Positions 8,899-18,083 of a stretch of 64,000 bases of DNA are shown here, one piece after another. This DNA is from Nocardia aurantia (GTDB taxonomy: Bacteria > Actinomycetota > Actinomycetes > Mycobacteriales > Mycobacteriaceae). The notes beneath the pieces are model-generated. The model did no database searches and was not told where the DNA came from. It worked only from the letters and a program-made list of their open reading frames with translations. Numbering within the stretch: the first letter of the stretch is position 1; every line of letters starts with the position of its first letter. A program made the position numbers and the translations under genes. The stretch is from NCBI RefSeq assembly GCF_009604425.1, contig NZ_WEGI01000003.1:372001-436000 (forward strand). The letters run 5' to 3'.

Positions 8899-9852
8899 AT
8901 GACCTCACCCGTGATCAGTGCTGATCCGAAGCCCGTCCTCGCGCTCGGTGTCCACATCCTCGACACCCTCGTCCGGCCGGTCGAGGCGATTCCGGCCGGG
9001 CAGGCCGGTGCGCTCGTCGAGAACATCGCCGTGACCGCGGCGGGGCCTGCGGGGGCGACCGCTCTGGTGATGTCGCGGCTCGGCGCGCGGGTCCGCAGCG
9101 CGGGGGTGGTCGGTGCGGATTCGACCGGGCAGTTCCTGACCACGCTGCTCGAGCGGGACGGTGTGGACACCGGCCGGTTGGTCGCGGTGCCGGGTACGCC
9201 GACCTCGGCGACGGTGCTGCCGATCCGGCCCGACGGGTCACGTCCGGCGCTGCACCTGGTCGGGACCAGTGCGCTGCTGCCGCAGCACGTGCCGTGGTCC
9301 GAGCTGACCGGGATCGGCCTGCTGCACCTGGGCGGGCCGGAGTTCTACGGTGGTGAACTCGCCGCGCGGATCTGCGAGCGGGCACGCGAGGCCGGCGCGC
9401 TGACGTCCGCGGACAGTCTCGCGCCCGCCGATCGCGCGACCTTCGACTGGTTCGCCGCGGTGCTCCCGCATCTGGATTTCCTGTTGCCCAACGACGAGCA
9501 GGTCCTGGGCTGGACCGGTGCCGCCGACCTCGAGGACGGCTGCCGGCAACTGGTCGACCGCGGCGTGCGTGCGGTGGTGGCCACCGCCGGGGCCGAACCG
9601 ACCGTCGTCGCCACCGCCGACGGGATCGATCGGGTACCGACGTTCGCCGTCGATGTCGTGGACACCACCGGCTGCGGGGACTCGTTCTCCGCCGGTTTTC
9701 TGCGCGCCGTCCAGCTCGGCCGGAACCTGGTCGACGCCGCGCGCTTCGGCAACGCGGTCGCCGCCCACGTCGCCCAAGGACTGGGCAGCGATTACGGCGA
9801 CTACGACCAGGCGTCGATCGAGCGGTTCGTCCGGAACGAGCCGACCAGATGA
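8899..9852 (+). CDS. PfkB-family carbohydrate kinase
   Basis: A 317-residue ribokinase-superfamily sugar kinase. The C-terminal signature DTTGCGDSFSAGFL near residues 255-268 carries the catalytic Asp, and an N-terminal Gly-rich sugar-binding region (AAGPAGATALVMSRLG) is present. The ATG at 8899 is preferred over more upstream in-frame starts because homologous sequence begins here. The stop overlaps the next ATG (ATGA), so it is translationally coupled to a class II aldolase. Kinase plus aldolase suggests salvage of a sugar or deoxysugar: phosphorylation at one end, then retro-aldol cleavage. The substrate is unknown. Confidence 0.88.
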   Translation: MTSPVISADPKPVLALGVHILDTLVRPVEAIPAGQAGALVENIAVTAAGPAGATALVMSRLGARVRSAGVVGADSTGQFLTTLLERDGVDTGRLVAVPGTPTSATVLPIRPDGSRPALHLVGTSALLPQHVPWSELTGIGLLHLGGPEFYGGELAARICERAREAGALTSADSLAPADRATFDWFAAVLPHLDFLLPNDEQVLGWTGAADLEDGCRQLVDRGVRAVVATAGAEPTVVATADGIDRVPTFAVDVVDTTGCGDSFSAGFLRAVQLGRNLVDAARFGNAVAAHVAQGLGSDYGDYDQASIERFVRNEPTR

Positions 9853-10493
9853 CCACCGAAATCGCAACGCTGAGAGCGGATCTGGCGGCCGCCGCGCGAT
9901 CGCTGGCCGCCGGTGGAGCGGTGCACGGCACGGCGGGGAATCTCAGCGCCCGCGCCGGTGACACGATCGCGGTCACCGGCACCGGACTGGTCCTGGCCGA
10001 GGCCACCCCCGAGGACATCACGCTGGTCGCCCTCGACGGCACCCGTCTCGAGGGTGAACGCCGACCGACGTCGGAGATCGGGATCCACCTGGGGGTGTAC
10101 CGGGCGGGCGACGCGCAGGCGGTCGTCCACGCGCATTCGGCGACCACGGTCGCGTTCACCCTCGTCGCCGACGAATTACCGGTCGTGCACTACCAGCAGT
10201 TGATGCTCGGGGGCGCGATCCCCGTCGTGCCGTTCGCGCCGTTCGGCTCCGGCGAACTCGCCGAAGCCACCCTGCGGGGCCTGCACGGCCACCAGGCGGT
10301 GCTGATGGCGCATCACGGGGCCGTGGCGGTCGGGCAGTCGCTGGCGGCGGCGATGGAGAATCTGGCGTTGCTGGATTGGCTGTGCCGCATCTATCTCGAT
10401 GCCGCCGCGGTCGGCGTCCCGCGCCGGCTCGGGCCCGCCGACCTGCGGGCGGTCGTCGAACAGGCGGTCCGAATCGGTTACGGCAACCCCTGA
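9849..10493 (+). CDS. Class II aldolase/adducin-family sugar-phosphate aldolase
   Basis: A 214-residue zinc aldolase of the L-fuculose-phosphate aldolase type. The visible metal-ligand motif is HAHS near residue 95, with another His in AHHGAVAVG near 155 and an acidic residue in SEIGIHLGVY just before. GTAGNLSAR near residue 29 is the usual phosphate-binding loop. It overlaps the upstream PfkB kinase by 4 nt. The likely reaction is cleavage of the phosphosugar made by that kinase to DHAP and an aldehyde. Confidence 0.88.
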   Translation: MTTEIATLRADLAAAARSLAAGGAVHGTAGNLSARAGDTIAVTGTGLVLAEATPEDITLVALDGTRLEGERRPTSEIGIHLGVYRAGDAQAVVHAHSATTVAFTLVADELPVVHYQQLMLGGAIPVVPFAPFGSGELAEATLRGLHGHQAVLMAHHGAVAVGQSLAAAMENLALLDWLCRIYLDAAAVGVPRRLGPADLRAVVEQAVRIGYGNP

Positions 10494-10812
10494 TTCGCTC
10501 GCCGCGCCGCTGATGGGCCGCGGCGGTGATGTGACCGTCCATCGGAATTGCCACGAGGACGCGCGTTTCCGAGCGAATGACGCAGCGGCTTCTCGTATCC
10601 GGATGCAATGCCCGAATTTCATCGGCAGTGTTTCCAGGGGGATTACTTCCCGATTGCCGGTGCGGCACATCTGGCGATGTCGGGTCGGGATGGTGTGCAC
10701 GTGCACGCCGGTGGTGGTCGAATCTGCTGGGATGCTTTAGAATTCGAGTTCGACCGTATCGGGAACAGGGAGTCGGTCGATCGTTCCGGGATCGGCACAG
10801 CCGAGGGGGCTC
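10494..10812. other. Intergenic region without a recognisable gene
   Basis: About 320 bp between the aldolase and the ESX-like operon. Short open frames here look like chance frames. The downstream part is less GC-rich (around 10720-10750) and probably holds the promoter of the operon, but I cannot pick a clear -35/-10 pair. Confidence 0.4.
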
Positions 10813-11937
10813 GTGGTCCGTATGAGTGTACTTTCCGTTACCCACGCCGCGTTACGCGGGTTCAGCACCGATTTGAACGACATCGGCGATTTCTTCGGCG
10901 CCAATTCGTCGAGGATAACGTCTGCGGTTTCGCTTCCGAGCGGCGCTTCCGGACTGTTGGCGACATTGGAGCCGTCGTTCCGGGATTTCCGGAACCAGGT
11001 ATCCGCGCTGGGTCGCCTGGATCACGGCCGGATGATCGACTTCGGTACGCACCTCGGTGGTGCGAACGATGATTTCCGGAATCAGGACGTCACGTCCGGG
11101 CAGATTGTCTCCGCGGCCGCGCATATCCCGGCGGGCGGAGAGTCGGGCGACTCGACCGGGAGTATTCGTTACAGCGGGTTGCTGTTTCCCGTACTTCCCG
11201 AGGTCGCGACGGGCACTCTCACCACCAGGAACGCCGTGACCGGTGCCCACGGGATCGTATCCGTTTTCGACGATCGCCTGAACGGATCGATCGGGATCAA
11301 ACCGGCCGCGCACTATCTCGCACCGCTGGCCGACGACTGGGAACATATCCAGGCCATCGGCAAGCGGATCCGGCAACTGGGCGTCAATCACGCCAGCACC
11401 GCCGGCAACCTCAGCGGCGGCTCGAATTGGCTGACCGCGCAGTGGACGGGTGGGTCCGCCGATTCGTACACGACCGCGATGACCGCGTTCCACACCGATA
11501 TCCATCAGCGCGGCACCGAGCTCGAGACCATCGGCAAAACCCTCGAAAAAGGTGGCGAATGCCTGGAGCGGCACGTCCACAATCAGGCCGCCGGCGTGAC
11601 CTCGGGACTCATGCGGCCCTTGGACATCCTCGGCTTGTCGTTGCCCGTCGGGGTCTGGGGGCAGATCGTGGATCGCCCGATGCGCGGCTCGATCAAGGCG
11701 CAGATCACCTCCGCCGTCGACACCGTGCGCAGCGAGGCCGATGCCCGCAGCGCGTCGATCACGGACCTGGTGGACCGGATGCACAAGGCCCTGGCCTACG
11801 AGCCCGGCACCGCGATCGCGGAACCGACGGGCGCTCTCTTCGATCCGCCCGGCAAGGTCACCCTCGACTACGACACGATCCGCTACGGGTTCCGGAACAA
11901 CGTCTGGTGGGAGCAGAACCTTGCGGCCGCCGCCTGA
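10813..11937 (+). CDS. WXG100/ESX-like protein, unknown function
   Basis: A 374-residue protein without a signal peptide. Around residues 205-235 it has a WXG100-like core (NWLTAQWTGGSADSY followed by a helical stretch). Most of the rest predicts as helical, with an N-terminal region like the helical hairpins of ESX substrates. The start is GTG 10813 or ATG 10822. The gene overlaps the next by 17 nt, and a lipoprotein follows. This resembles secreted WXG-domain proteins of actinobacteria whose C-terminal part or partner may be a toxin or surface factor. No toxin motif is visible. Function is an inference from architecture only. Confidence 0.55.
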   Translation: MVRMSVLSVTHAALRGFSTDLNDIGDFFGANSSRITSAVSLPSGASGLLATLEPSFRDFRNQVSALGRLDHGRMIDFGTHLGGANDDFRNQDVTSGQIVSAAAHIPAGGESGDSTGSIRYSGLLFPVLPEVATGTLTTRNAVTGAHGIVSVFDDRLNGSIGIKPAAHYLAPLADDWEHIQAIGKRIRQLGVNHASTAGNLSGGSNWLTAQWTGGSADSYTTAMTAFHTDIHQRGTELETIGKTLEKGGECLERHVHNQAAGVTSGLMRPLDILGLSLPVGVWGQIVDRPMRGSIKAQITSAVDTVRSEADARSASITDLVDRMHKALAYEPGTAIAEPTGALFDPPGKVTLDYDTIRYGFRNNVWWEQNLAAAA

Positions 11938-12574
11938 ACCCGGAATCCCCGGCAACGTCGTGAAATACGGATCGAAGCACGGCTGGTTCGACAAGTTCGA
12001 AGCGGCCATGAACGCGTCCGAGGCCGGATATGTCGCACTGTATTTCGACATGCGTGGCTACGACTTCGCCTCGGGCCTCTTCGACTTCTACATCGGCAAC
12101 AACGGCCCCGATGCCAGATACATCATGAACGACCGCGAAGTGGCGGAGGTGGTCGCGACCGACGACGTCGGGAACAAGGTGGACGAGGGCCTGCGATACA
12201 TCAGGAGTGTCGCCAAGGCCGACCCGCAGGTCGGGATGACCAGGGAAATAACCAGCAACTGGATGCTGGCCTTTCCCAGCGACAACATCGATGTCGTCTA
12301 CGGACTGGCACATTTCTCCGTCGCCGTCGGGAGCGATACGACGGTGATCAAGGCGGGCAGCAGACTCATCGGTGTCATCGAATACGCCGTCTACATCTAC
12401 GACTATTACAATTTCGATCAATCCCGCCATTTCGACCTCGGGGATCCCTCGTACAGCTTCAAGACCAATGTCGACAGCGACATGCGGCAACTCGAGGCGG
12501 CCGGGTGGGCCCGCAGCTTCCGCGTCAGCGGCGACAACTCCGCCTATCCGAAGACCTGGCGAGGAGATCTGTGA
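11921..12574 (+). CDS. Unknown protein of the ESX-like operon
   Basis: A 217-residue protein read from a TTG preceded by GGTGGGAG at proper spacing inside the 3' end of the upstream gene; GTG 11960 is an alternative. It is rich in aromatic residues (YFDMRGYDFASGLFDFYIG, YAVYIYDYYNFDQS) and has no Cys, signal peptide or membrane segment. I do not recognise the family. Overlap on both sides (17 nt upstream, GTGA downstream) shows it belongs to one transcript with the WXG-like protein and the lipoprotein; it could be a chaperone, immunity protein or split effector. Confidence 0.6.
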   Translation: MRPPPEPGIPGNVVKYGSKHGWFDKFEAAMNASEAGYVALYFDMRGYDFASGLFDFYIGNNGPDARYIMNDREVAEVVATDDVGNKVDEGLRYIRSVAKADPQVGMTREITSNWMLAFPSDNIDVVYGLAHFSVAVGSDTTVIKAGSRLIGVIEYAVYIYDYYNFDQSRHFDLGDPSYSFKTNVDSDMRQLEAAGWARSFRVSGDNSAYPKTWRGDL

Positions 12575-13014
12575 GATCCGCCGTGGTTCTGCTGCTGTCG
12601 GCCGCCTCGGTGCTCGCCGGGTGCGGAACGGGAGAAAAGCCCGTCCTCGACGAACTGTCGGCCTGCGCGAACATTCACTTCGCGGAAACCCCCCACGTGG
12701 TCACGGAGCATCGCGCCGCCGACTTCGGCGCGGGCCGGACGTTGTCCGTCGTCGTCGATGTTCCACCGGAACCGACGCAAACCTTCGAGCAACTGTCCGG
12801 TCTGGGACCGTTCACTCCCGGTGTGCCGGACGAGTGGCGATCGGAGCGCTGGATGGACGAGAGCCTCACGGCGGCGTTGCGAACCGATACGGGAAACACC
12901 CGATTCTCCGACTACCACCCGCCGTTCCCGGCCCGCTGGGTGGTCGTCCACGACAGCGGCGCCGGGCAGCGGCGAATCTTCGTCAAGGCGTACTGCGAGG
13001 GCGACGCGCGATAG
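12571..13014 (+). CDS. Small lipoprotein of the ESX-like operon
   Basis: A 147-residue predicted lipoprotein: short basic N-terminus, hydrophobic core and lipobox VLAGC (Cys18). GTG 12571 is chosen because GAGGAG precedes it and it overlaps the previous stop. Two further Cys (SACANI and AYCEGD) could pair. Mature part unrecognised. Being membrane-anchored outside the cell and co-transcribed with a WXG-like protein, it may act with that exported protein. Confidence 0.7.
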   Translation: MRSAVVLLLSAASVLAGCGTGEKPVLDELSACANIHFAETPHVVTEHRAADFGAGRTLSVVVDVPPEPTQTFEQLSGLGPFTPGVPDEWRSERWMDESLTAALRTDTGNTRFSDYHPPFPARWVVVHDSGAGQRRIFVKAYCEGDAR

Positions 13015-13019
13015 GCGGG

Positions 13020-14198
13020 TCAGCGAGTGGTGACGTGGGTGGGGAGGGCGGCGAAACCGCGGTTGTTCGACGAGTGGATCCGTTTCGCGTTGTCGGTGTC
13101 GATCTCGTAATCGGCTACGGCGTCGACGATTTCGCGCAGGGCCACCCGTAGTTCCAGCCGGGCGAGGTTCGCGCCGAGGCAGTGGTGGCGGCCGGAGCCG
13201 AAGGTGAGGGAGGCGCTGGTGTCGCGGTCCAGGTCGAACGTGTCCGGGTTCGCGAAGACCTCGGGGTCCCGGTTCGCAGAGCCGGAGATCAGCAGGATCC
13301 GCTGCCCGGCGGGGATCGTCACCCCGTGCAGTTCGACCTGTTCGGTGGTTGTGCGGAGCTGGGTCTGCGTCGCGGGGTCGTAGCGCATGGATTCGCTGAT
13401 CCAGTCGTCGATCCGGCCGCCGAACGCGGCGCGGCGCTGGTCGGGGTGCTGTCCCGCGGCGTGCCAGGCGTTGCCGAGGGTCAGCATCGCGGTCTCGATG
13501 CCCGCGCCGACCAGCAGGATGAGGACTCCGACGATCTCCTCGGGGGTGAGCCGGTCGTCTCCGTCGGCGGCGTCCAGCAGCGCGGACAGCAGATCGTCGC
13601 GGCGGTGCCGGAGCCGGTCGGTGGTCAGTTCGGTGTAGTAGCCGATGAGGGCGCCGATCGCCTGCACGGCCTCGGGCCGCAGGTCGGTGGATTCCTCGTC
13701 GGAGTACATGATCTCCATCCCGAGCGCGCGGATCATGGCGCGGTCGGCCTCGGGGACGCCGACCAGCTCCGAGATGACGTCGGTCGGGAACGGACCCGCG
13801 AAATCGGCGATCAGATCGAAGCTTTCGGCCTCGAGCAGCGGCTCCAGCAGTTGCCGGGCCATCCGGTGCAGGCCGGGTTCCAGGGCCTGCACCCGGTGCG
13901 CGGTGAAGGCCCGCGCCACCAGTCCGCGCATGCGGGTGTGCTGGGGCGGGTCCATCGCGACGAACGAGAAGAACTGCTCGGCCTGCGGGCCCCAGAACGC
14001 CGGCTCCATGCGCAGTCCGTTGCGGCTCGAGAACCTGCTCGAATCCCGCAGCACCGCAAGTACATCGGCGTGCCGCGACAGCGCCCAGAAGTCGTCGGTG
14101 TCGTTGCGGAACACCGGCGCCTGCTCGCGCAGCCGGGCGTAGTGGGGGTACGGGTCGTTGTGTACGTCGAAGTCGTAGGGACTGTAACGCAGTGACAT
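13020..14198 (-). CDS. Cytochrome P450
   Basis: A 392-residue bacterial P450. The I-helix has GAGIETAM (the oxygen-activating AGxET form), the K-helix ESMRYDP carries ExxR, and the heme-binding loop is FGSGRHHCLGANLA with the axial Cys. The ATG at 14196-14198 has AAAGG upstream. No ferredoxin or reductase is adjacent, so electrons must come from elsewhere. It converges on the ESX-like operon with only 5 bp between stops. The substrate is unknown. Confidence 0.95.
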   Translation of the reverse strand: MSLRYSPYDFDVHNDPYPHYARLREQAPVFRNDTDDFWALSRHADVLAVLRDSSRFSSRNGLRMEPAFWGPQAEQFFSFVAMDPPQHTRMRGLVARAFTAHRVQALEPGLHRMARQLLEPLLEAESFDLIADFAGPFPTDVISELVGVPEADRAMIRALGMEIMYSDEESTDLRPEAVQAIGALIGYYTELTTDRLRHRRDDLLSALLDAADGDDRLTPEEIVGVLILLVGAGIETAMLTLGNAWHAAGQHPDQRRAAFGGRIDDWISESMRYDPATQTQLRTTTEQVELHGVTIPAGQRILLISGSANRDPEVFANPDTFDLDRDTSASLTFGSGRHHCLGANLARLELRVALREIVDAVADYEIDTDNAKRIHSSNNRGFAALPTHVTTR

Positions 14199-14316
14199 GC
14201 AGAACCTTTCGAGACGGCGCAACACTGCTGCCGCGCCGCGGGGTTGACCCGATCGACCCTAGACCAGAACCACCGCGGGCGGCGCACCCGGTCCGGTGGC
14301 CGAAGCCGTTCCCGCG

Positions 14317-15129
14317 TCAGGGTTTACGCGCGACCGCACCCAGCATGGACACGGCCTCCGGCCGTGGATGCGCGCTCCAGGTCTCCGGCCGCCAGGACAG
14401 GATCGACCCGATCCCGGGTGGTTGCAGTTCCAGTCCTTCGAAGAAGCGGGCGAATTCGGCGGTGGAGCGCAGCCGGAACGGAATGCCGCTGCGCTGGTTG
14501 GCCGCATCGCTCTCGGCGAGGTCCTCCACGCTGAGATGATCGTTGGTGGCATGCGACACAACGAGATAGCTGCCCGGCGCCAGCGCGTCGCACAACTGGC
14601 GCACCAGTTCGTAGGGGCGCTGATCGTCGGTGATGAAATGCAGGACGGCGACGAGCATCAGCGCCACCGGCCGGCTCAGATCCAGGACCGATGTCGTCTC
14701 CGGATCGGTGAGAATCGCCGCCGGGTCCCGGAGGTCGGCCTCCAGATAGGCGGTGCGGCCGTGAGAACCGCCGCGCAGCAACGTCTTCGCGTGGATCGCC
14801 ACGATCGGATCGTTGTCGACGTACACGACCCGCGACTCCGGCGCGATCGCCTGCGCGATCTCGTGCACGTTGCCCACCGTGGGCAGCCCGGCGCCGATGT
14901 CGAGGTACTGCCGGACACCCACGTCCCGGGCCAGATAGGCCACCACTCGCCGCAGGAACGCCCGGTTCGCCACCGCCGCACACTGCACCGGCGGATACCC
15001 CTCGGCCACCGCCCGCGCCGACTCCCGGTCGGCCTCGAAATTGTCCTTACCCCCGAGCCAGTAGTCGTAGCGCCGGGCCGAATGCGGCACGGAGACATCG
15101 ATACCCGGTGGTGGCTGCTCGGATTCCAC
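14317..15129 (-). CDS. SAM-dependent methyltransferase (Methyltransf_19/DUF574 type)
   Basis: A 270-residue protein of an actinomycete-abundant methyltransferase family. The hallmark N-terminus IDVSVPHSARRYDYWLGGK is present, then YLDIGAGLPT as the SAM-binding loop (~residue 96) and YVDNDPIV as the acidic motif II. These proteins occur in many paralogs per genome and their substrates are mostly unknown. No operon partner is evident. Confidence 0.9.
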   Translation of the reverse strand: MESEQPPPGIDVSVPHSARRYDYWLGGKDNFEADRESARAVAEGYPPVQCAAVANRAFLRRVVAYLARDVGVRQYLDIGAGLPTVGNVHEIAQAIAPESRVVYVDNDPIVAIHAKTLLRGGSHGRTAYLEADLRDPAAILTDPETTSVLDLSRPVALMLVAVLHFITDDQRPYELVRQLCDALAPGSYLVVSHATNDHLSVEDLAESDAANQRSGIPFRLRSTAEFARFFEGLELQPPGIGSILSWRPETWSAHPRPEAVSMLGAVARKP

Positions 15130-15337
15130 AGGCGCTCACTTTCGTTCCGACGACCGGCCGATCCCGACCACTGCCCATCCTGACAGTACGAGGTCCGGGC
15201 CGGGAAACCGGCCGGACCATGCTCACGTCCACACCGAGTGAGCGAATTCCACACGCGCACAACGGGTTATTCCTGGTCGCGCCGCCGGAGGTGCGGGGCC
15301 GCGTAATCCTTGCGGTGACAGCCGAGTCGACCGGTGG

Positions 15338-16102
15338 TCACCGGCCGCGGAAGACCGGGGGCCGTTTCTCGGTGAAGGCGGTGAAGGCCTCGGCCATGTC
15401 GTCGGTGGCTACGTTGATCGCGGTGGCCGCGGCCTCGGCGTCCAGGGCTTCGTCGAAGCCGGTGGTCGATGCGGCGTCCAGCAGGCGTTTGGTCAGGGCG
15501 AGGGCGATGGGCGGGCCGTCGGCGAGTCGGCGAGCGTAGGCCGTGGCGGTCTCGGCGAGGTGGGCGGTGGGGGTCACCTCGGTGACGATGCCGAGTGCTC
15601 GAGCTTGGTCGGCGGTGATCGTGTCACCCAGCAGGGCAAGGCGTTTCGCGGTGTGCAGGCCGACGATCCGGGGGAGCAGCCAGGAACTGCCGGTGTCCGG
15701 CGACAGTCCGCGGCGGACGAAGATCTGGCTGAAGAGGGCGTCGTCGGCGGCGATCACGATGTCGCAGCCGAGCGCGAGGCTCATGCCCGCGCCGAAGGCG
15801 GCGCCGTGGACCGCCGCGACGGTCGGCTGCGGGAGCCGGTGCAGCGCGCGGAACGCGTCGTTGATCGGGCGCATGACGGTGGTCGGGTGTTCGGCCGGCC
15901 GTCCTCCGCCGAGGTCGGCGCCGGCGCAGAATCCCTGGCCGGTACCGGTGATCAGGACCGCGCGATCGGTGGCCGTGACCGCGATCTCGTCGAATGTCTC
16001 GCGCAGGTGCGCGAAATCATCGGCCGTGAGGGCATTGCGGCGTTCCGGGCGGTCGAGCGTCACGTGCGCGATTCCGTTGTCGCGCTTCAGAAGTATCGGC
16101 AC
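15338..16102 (-). CDS. Enoyl-CoA hydratase/isomerase (crotonase)
   Basis: A 254-residue crotonase starting at GTG 16102, 38 bp after the upstream acyl-CoA synthetase stop, so probably in the same operon. Motifs: GQGFCAGADLG (oxyanion hole), VHGAAFGAGMSLALGCD, and RGLSPDTGSSWLLPR with the usual acid/base position replaced by Asp-Thr. The C-terminus TEKRPPVFRGR is typical. It likely hydrates or isomerises an enoyl-CoA made downstream of the neighbouring synthetase; with the thiolase and MaoC protein nearby it makes up a beta-oxidation set. Confidence 0.92.
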   Translation of the reverse strand: MPILLKRDNGIAHVTLDRPERRNALTADDFAHLRETFDEIAVTATDRAVLITGTGQGFCAGADLGGGRPAEHPTTVMRPINDAFRALHRLPQPTVAAVHGAAFGAGMSLALGCDIVIAADDALFSQIFVRRGLSPDTGSSWLLPRIVGLHTAKRLALLGDTITADQARALGIVTEVTPTAHLAETATAYARRLADGPPIALALTKRLLDAASTTGFDEALDAEAAATAINVATDDMAEAFTAFTEKRPPVFRGR

Positions 16103-16140
16103 GGTGCTGGTCCTCGGATCGTTCGGTGGTGGATGCCGGC

Positions 16141-17745
16141 TCATGCCGATCGGTCGCCGGCGGCTTCGGCGTCGAACATCTCGCGGATGCGGAATCGCTG
16201 GATCTTGCCGGAGGCGGTCATCGGGAACGAGTCGACGAACCGCCACGTGGCCGGAATCTTGAAGTACGCCAACCTGTTCCGCAGGTATTCGGTGAGCTCG
16301 CCGACTGTCACCGCCGTGCCCGGGGCCCGGATCACCGCGGCGGCCACCCGCTCGCCGAGACGCCGGTCGTCGACGCCCACCAGGATCGCGGCGGCGACGC
16401 CGGGATGGGCGAGCAGGATCTCCTCGATCTCGGCGGGGTAGATGTTCTCGCCGCCACGGATGATCACGTCCCGGGCGCGTCCGGCGAAGGCGATGTATCC
16501 GCCGGCCGACATCGACGCAAGGTCGCCCGTCGCCAGGTATCCGTCGGGGCCGATCGTCTCGGCGGTCTGCTCGGGCATGCCCCAGTAGCCGAGCATGGTG
16601 CACGGGGAGAGGGCGCGGATCTCGCCGACGGTGCCCAGCGGCACGGTTCGACCGGTGGCGGGGTCGACGATGCGGACCGTCGTGCCGGCGACGGGACGGC
16701 CGATGGTGGCGCCGAGCGTCGCGGGGTCGGCGCCGGGTTCGGTGTCGGTGATGGTGGGGCATTCGGACTGCCCGTAGGTGGTGACGATCACCGCGCCGAA
16801 AGCGTTGCGCACCTTGTCGATCAGATGCTGGGTCACGGTGGCCGCGCCGGTCGCCACCGAGGTCAGCGCCACGGTGCGGCCGGATTCGAGGATCCGGTCG
16901 GCGATGTCGTCGATCATCGTGGGTACGCCGCCGATGCGGGTGATCTCGCCCATGCCGAGCAGCCGCAGCATCTCGTCCGCGCTGAACCGGTCGATCACCA
17001 CCATCGCGCCGCCGTCGACGAGGCCGCCGAGGATCACGTGGCAGAAGCCGCCGACGTGGTGGTAGGGAATGGGATTGAGCCAGACGTCGTCGTCGGGGAT
17101 CACGTCGTGGGCCGCGCGCAGGGCCGCGGAACTCAGCAGCGCGCGATGACTCTGGAGCGCGCCCTTGAACCGTCCGGTGGTTCCTGAGGTGAACTGGATC
17201 AGCAGCGGCGCGTCGGGGGTGACCTGTGGCAGGTCGCCCGCGGGAACGGTAGAGGCCCAGGTGATCAGATCGGCGAGGTCGTGGACCGGGATCGGGCCGG
17301 CGACCTCGCGCGCGCGGCCCACGAGGGATCCGCCGTCGCGCCCGGGTCCGGCGAATACGACCGCCGGTGTGGTGAGGTCGATCGCGTAGCGGAGTTCGCT
17401 GTCGGTCCACGCGGTGTTGAACGGGGCGGCGATGGTTCCGGACAGCGCGCAGGCGTAGTGCAGGATCACCCACTCGACGCTGTTGCGTGACCAGATGCCG
17501 ACCCGCTCGCCGGGCGCGGCGGTGGTCGCGAGCGCGCGGGCGACCAGCGTCGCCGCGTCGGCGAGTTCGCGATAGGTCAGCTGCTCGAAGTGGTCGCCGA
17601 CCGGCCACAACAGTGCCCGCCGAGCGTGGATCGCCGGGAGCCGGCGGGCGAGCAGTTGCGGCACCGACTCGGCGATCAGCGCGTCCGACGCCGGTGTCGT
17701 CCACTCGGACAGTTCGGCCGGTGTTGTCGCGGGTGTCCTGTCCAT
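16141..17745 (-). CDS. AMP-forming acyl-CoA synthetase
   Basis: A 534-residue adenylate-forming ligase. TSGTTGRFKG (P-loop, ~residue 190), YGQSECPT (~318), GYLATGDLA and the C-terminal PMTASGKIQRF with its Lys are all present. It makes acyl-CoA from a free acid and ATP. The divergent region to the thiolase gene contains three copies of a 19-nt repeat, so ligase, hydratase and thiolase are probably under one regulator. Confidence 0.93.
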   Translation of the reverse strand: MDRTPATTPAELSEWTTPASDALIAESVPQLLARRLPAIHARRALLWPVGDHFEQLTYRELADAATLVARALATTAAPGERVGIWSRNSVEWVILHYACALSGTIAAPFNTAWTDSELRYAIDLTTPAVVFAGPGRDGGSLVGRAREVAGPIPVHDLADLITWASTVPAGDLPQVTPDAPLLIQFTSGTTGRFKGALQSHRALLSSAALRAAHDVIPDDDVWLNPIPYHHVGGFCHVILGGLVDGGAMVVIDRFSADEMLRLLGMGEITRIGGVPTMIDDIADRILESGRTVALTSVATGAATVTQHLIDKVRNAFGAVIVTTYGQSECPTITDTEPGADPATLGATIGRPVAGTTVRIVDPATGRTVPLGTVGEIRALSPCTMLGYWGMPEQTAETIGPDGYLATGDLASMSAGGYIAFAGRARDVIIRGGENIYPAEIEEILLAHPGVAAAILVGVDDRRLGERVAAAVIRAPGTAVTVGELTEYLRNRLAYFKIPATWRFVDSFPMTASGKIQRFRIREMFDAEAAGDRSA

Positions 17746-17830
17746 CGGCGCGATCCTCCTCGTGGCGGTGCTTCACGGCGGGCGGCGGCACGGCCGCGGC
17801 GGCCCGCCGTCACTCGGTGTGACCATAGCA

Positions 17831-17980
17831 ACCCAACTGATTGGTCGGCTACGATCTCGAATCGAGCGCATTGTGTGGGACCGATGCCGATCAATCGGTT
17901 GGGTAAGTAGTTCTGCGGCTTCCGGGGGCGGCGTGCGCCGGGTATGGTCGGTCCGGAGGGTTACCAACCATTTGGTCGAC
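17831..17980. promoter_or_regulatory. Three operator-like repeats between acyl-CoA synthetase and thiolase genes
   Basis: This stretch lies in the 338-bp divergent intergenic region, which has no gene. Copies: 17831-17849 (ACCCAACTGATTGGTCGGC), 17886-17904 on the minus strand (ACCCAACCGATTGATCGGC), and 17962-17980 (TACCAACCATTTGGTCGAC). Copies 1 and 2 agree at 17 of 19 bases. Each contains a CCAA-N4-TTGG-like palindrome typical of TetR regulators. A related palindrome precedes the MaoC gene at 21211. Confidence 0.6.
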
Positions 17981-18083
17981 CAAGGTGCGCTGTCGTGCCC
18001 GACGGCACGTGACCGCGAGAAGATCGGAAAATGGTTGCCCGGCACCGTATCACGTGACCGCCGGGCGCCGGATGGGATGAATC

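Noticed and set aside
15338..17791. An 817-codon open frame that looks like a large fusion
   Set aside because: Only the last 254 codons are the hydratase; the rest is an Arg-rich shadow of the acyl-CoA synthetase in another frame.
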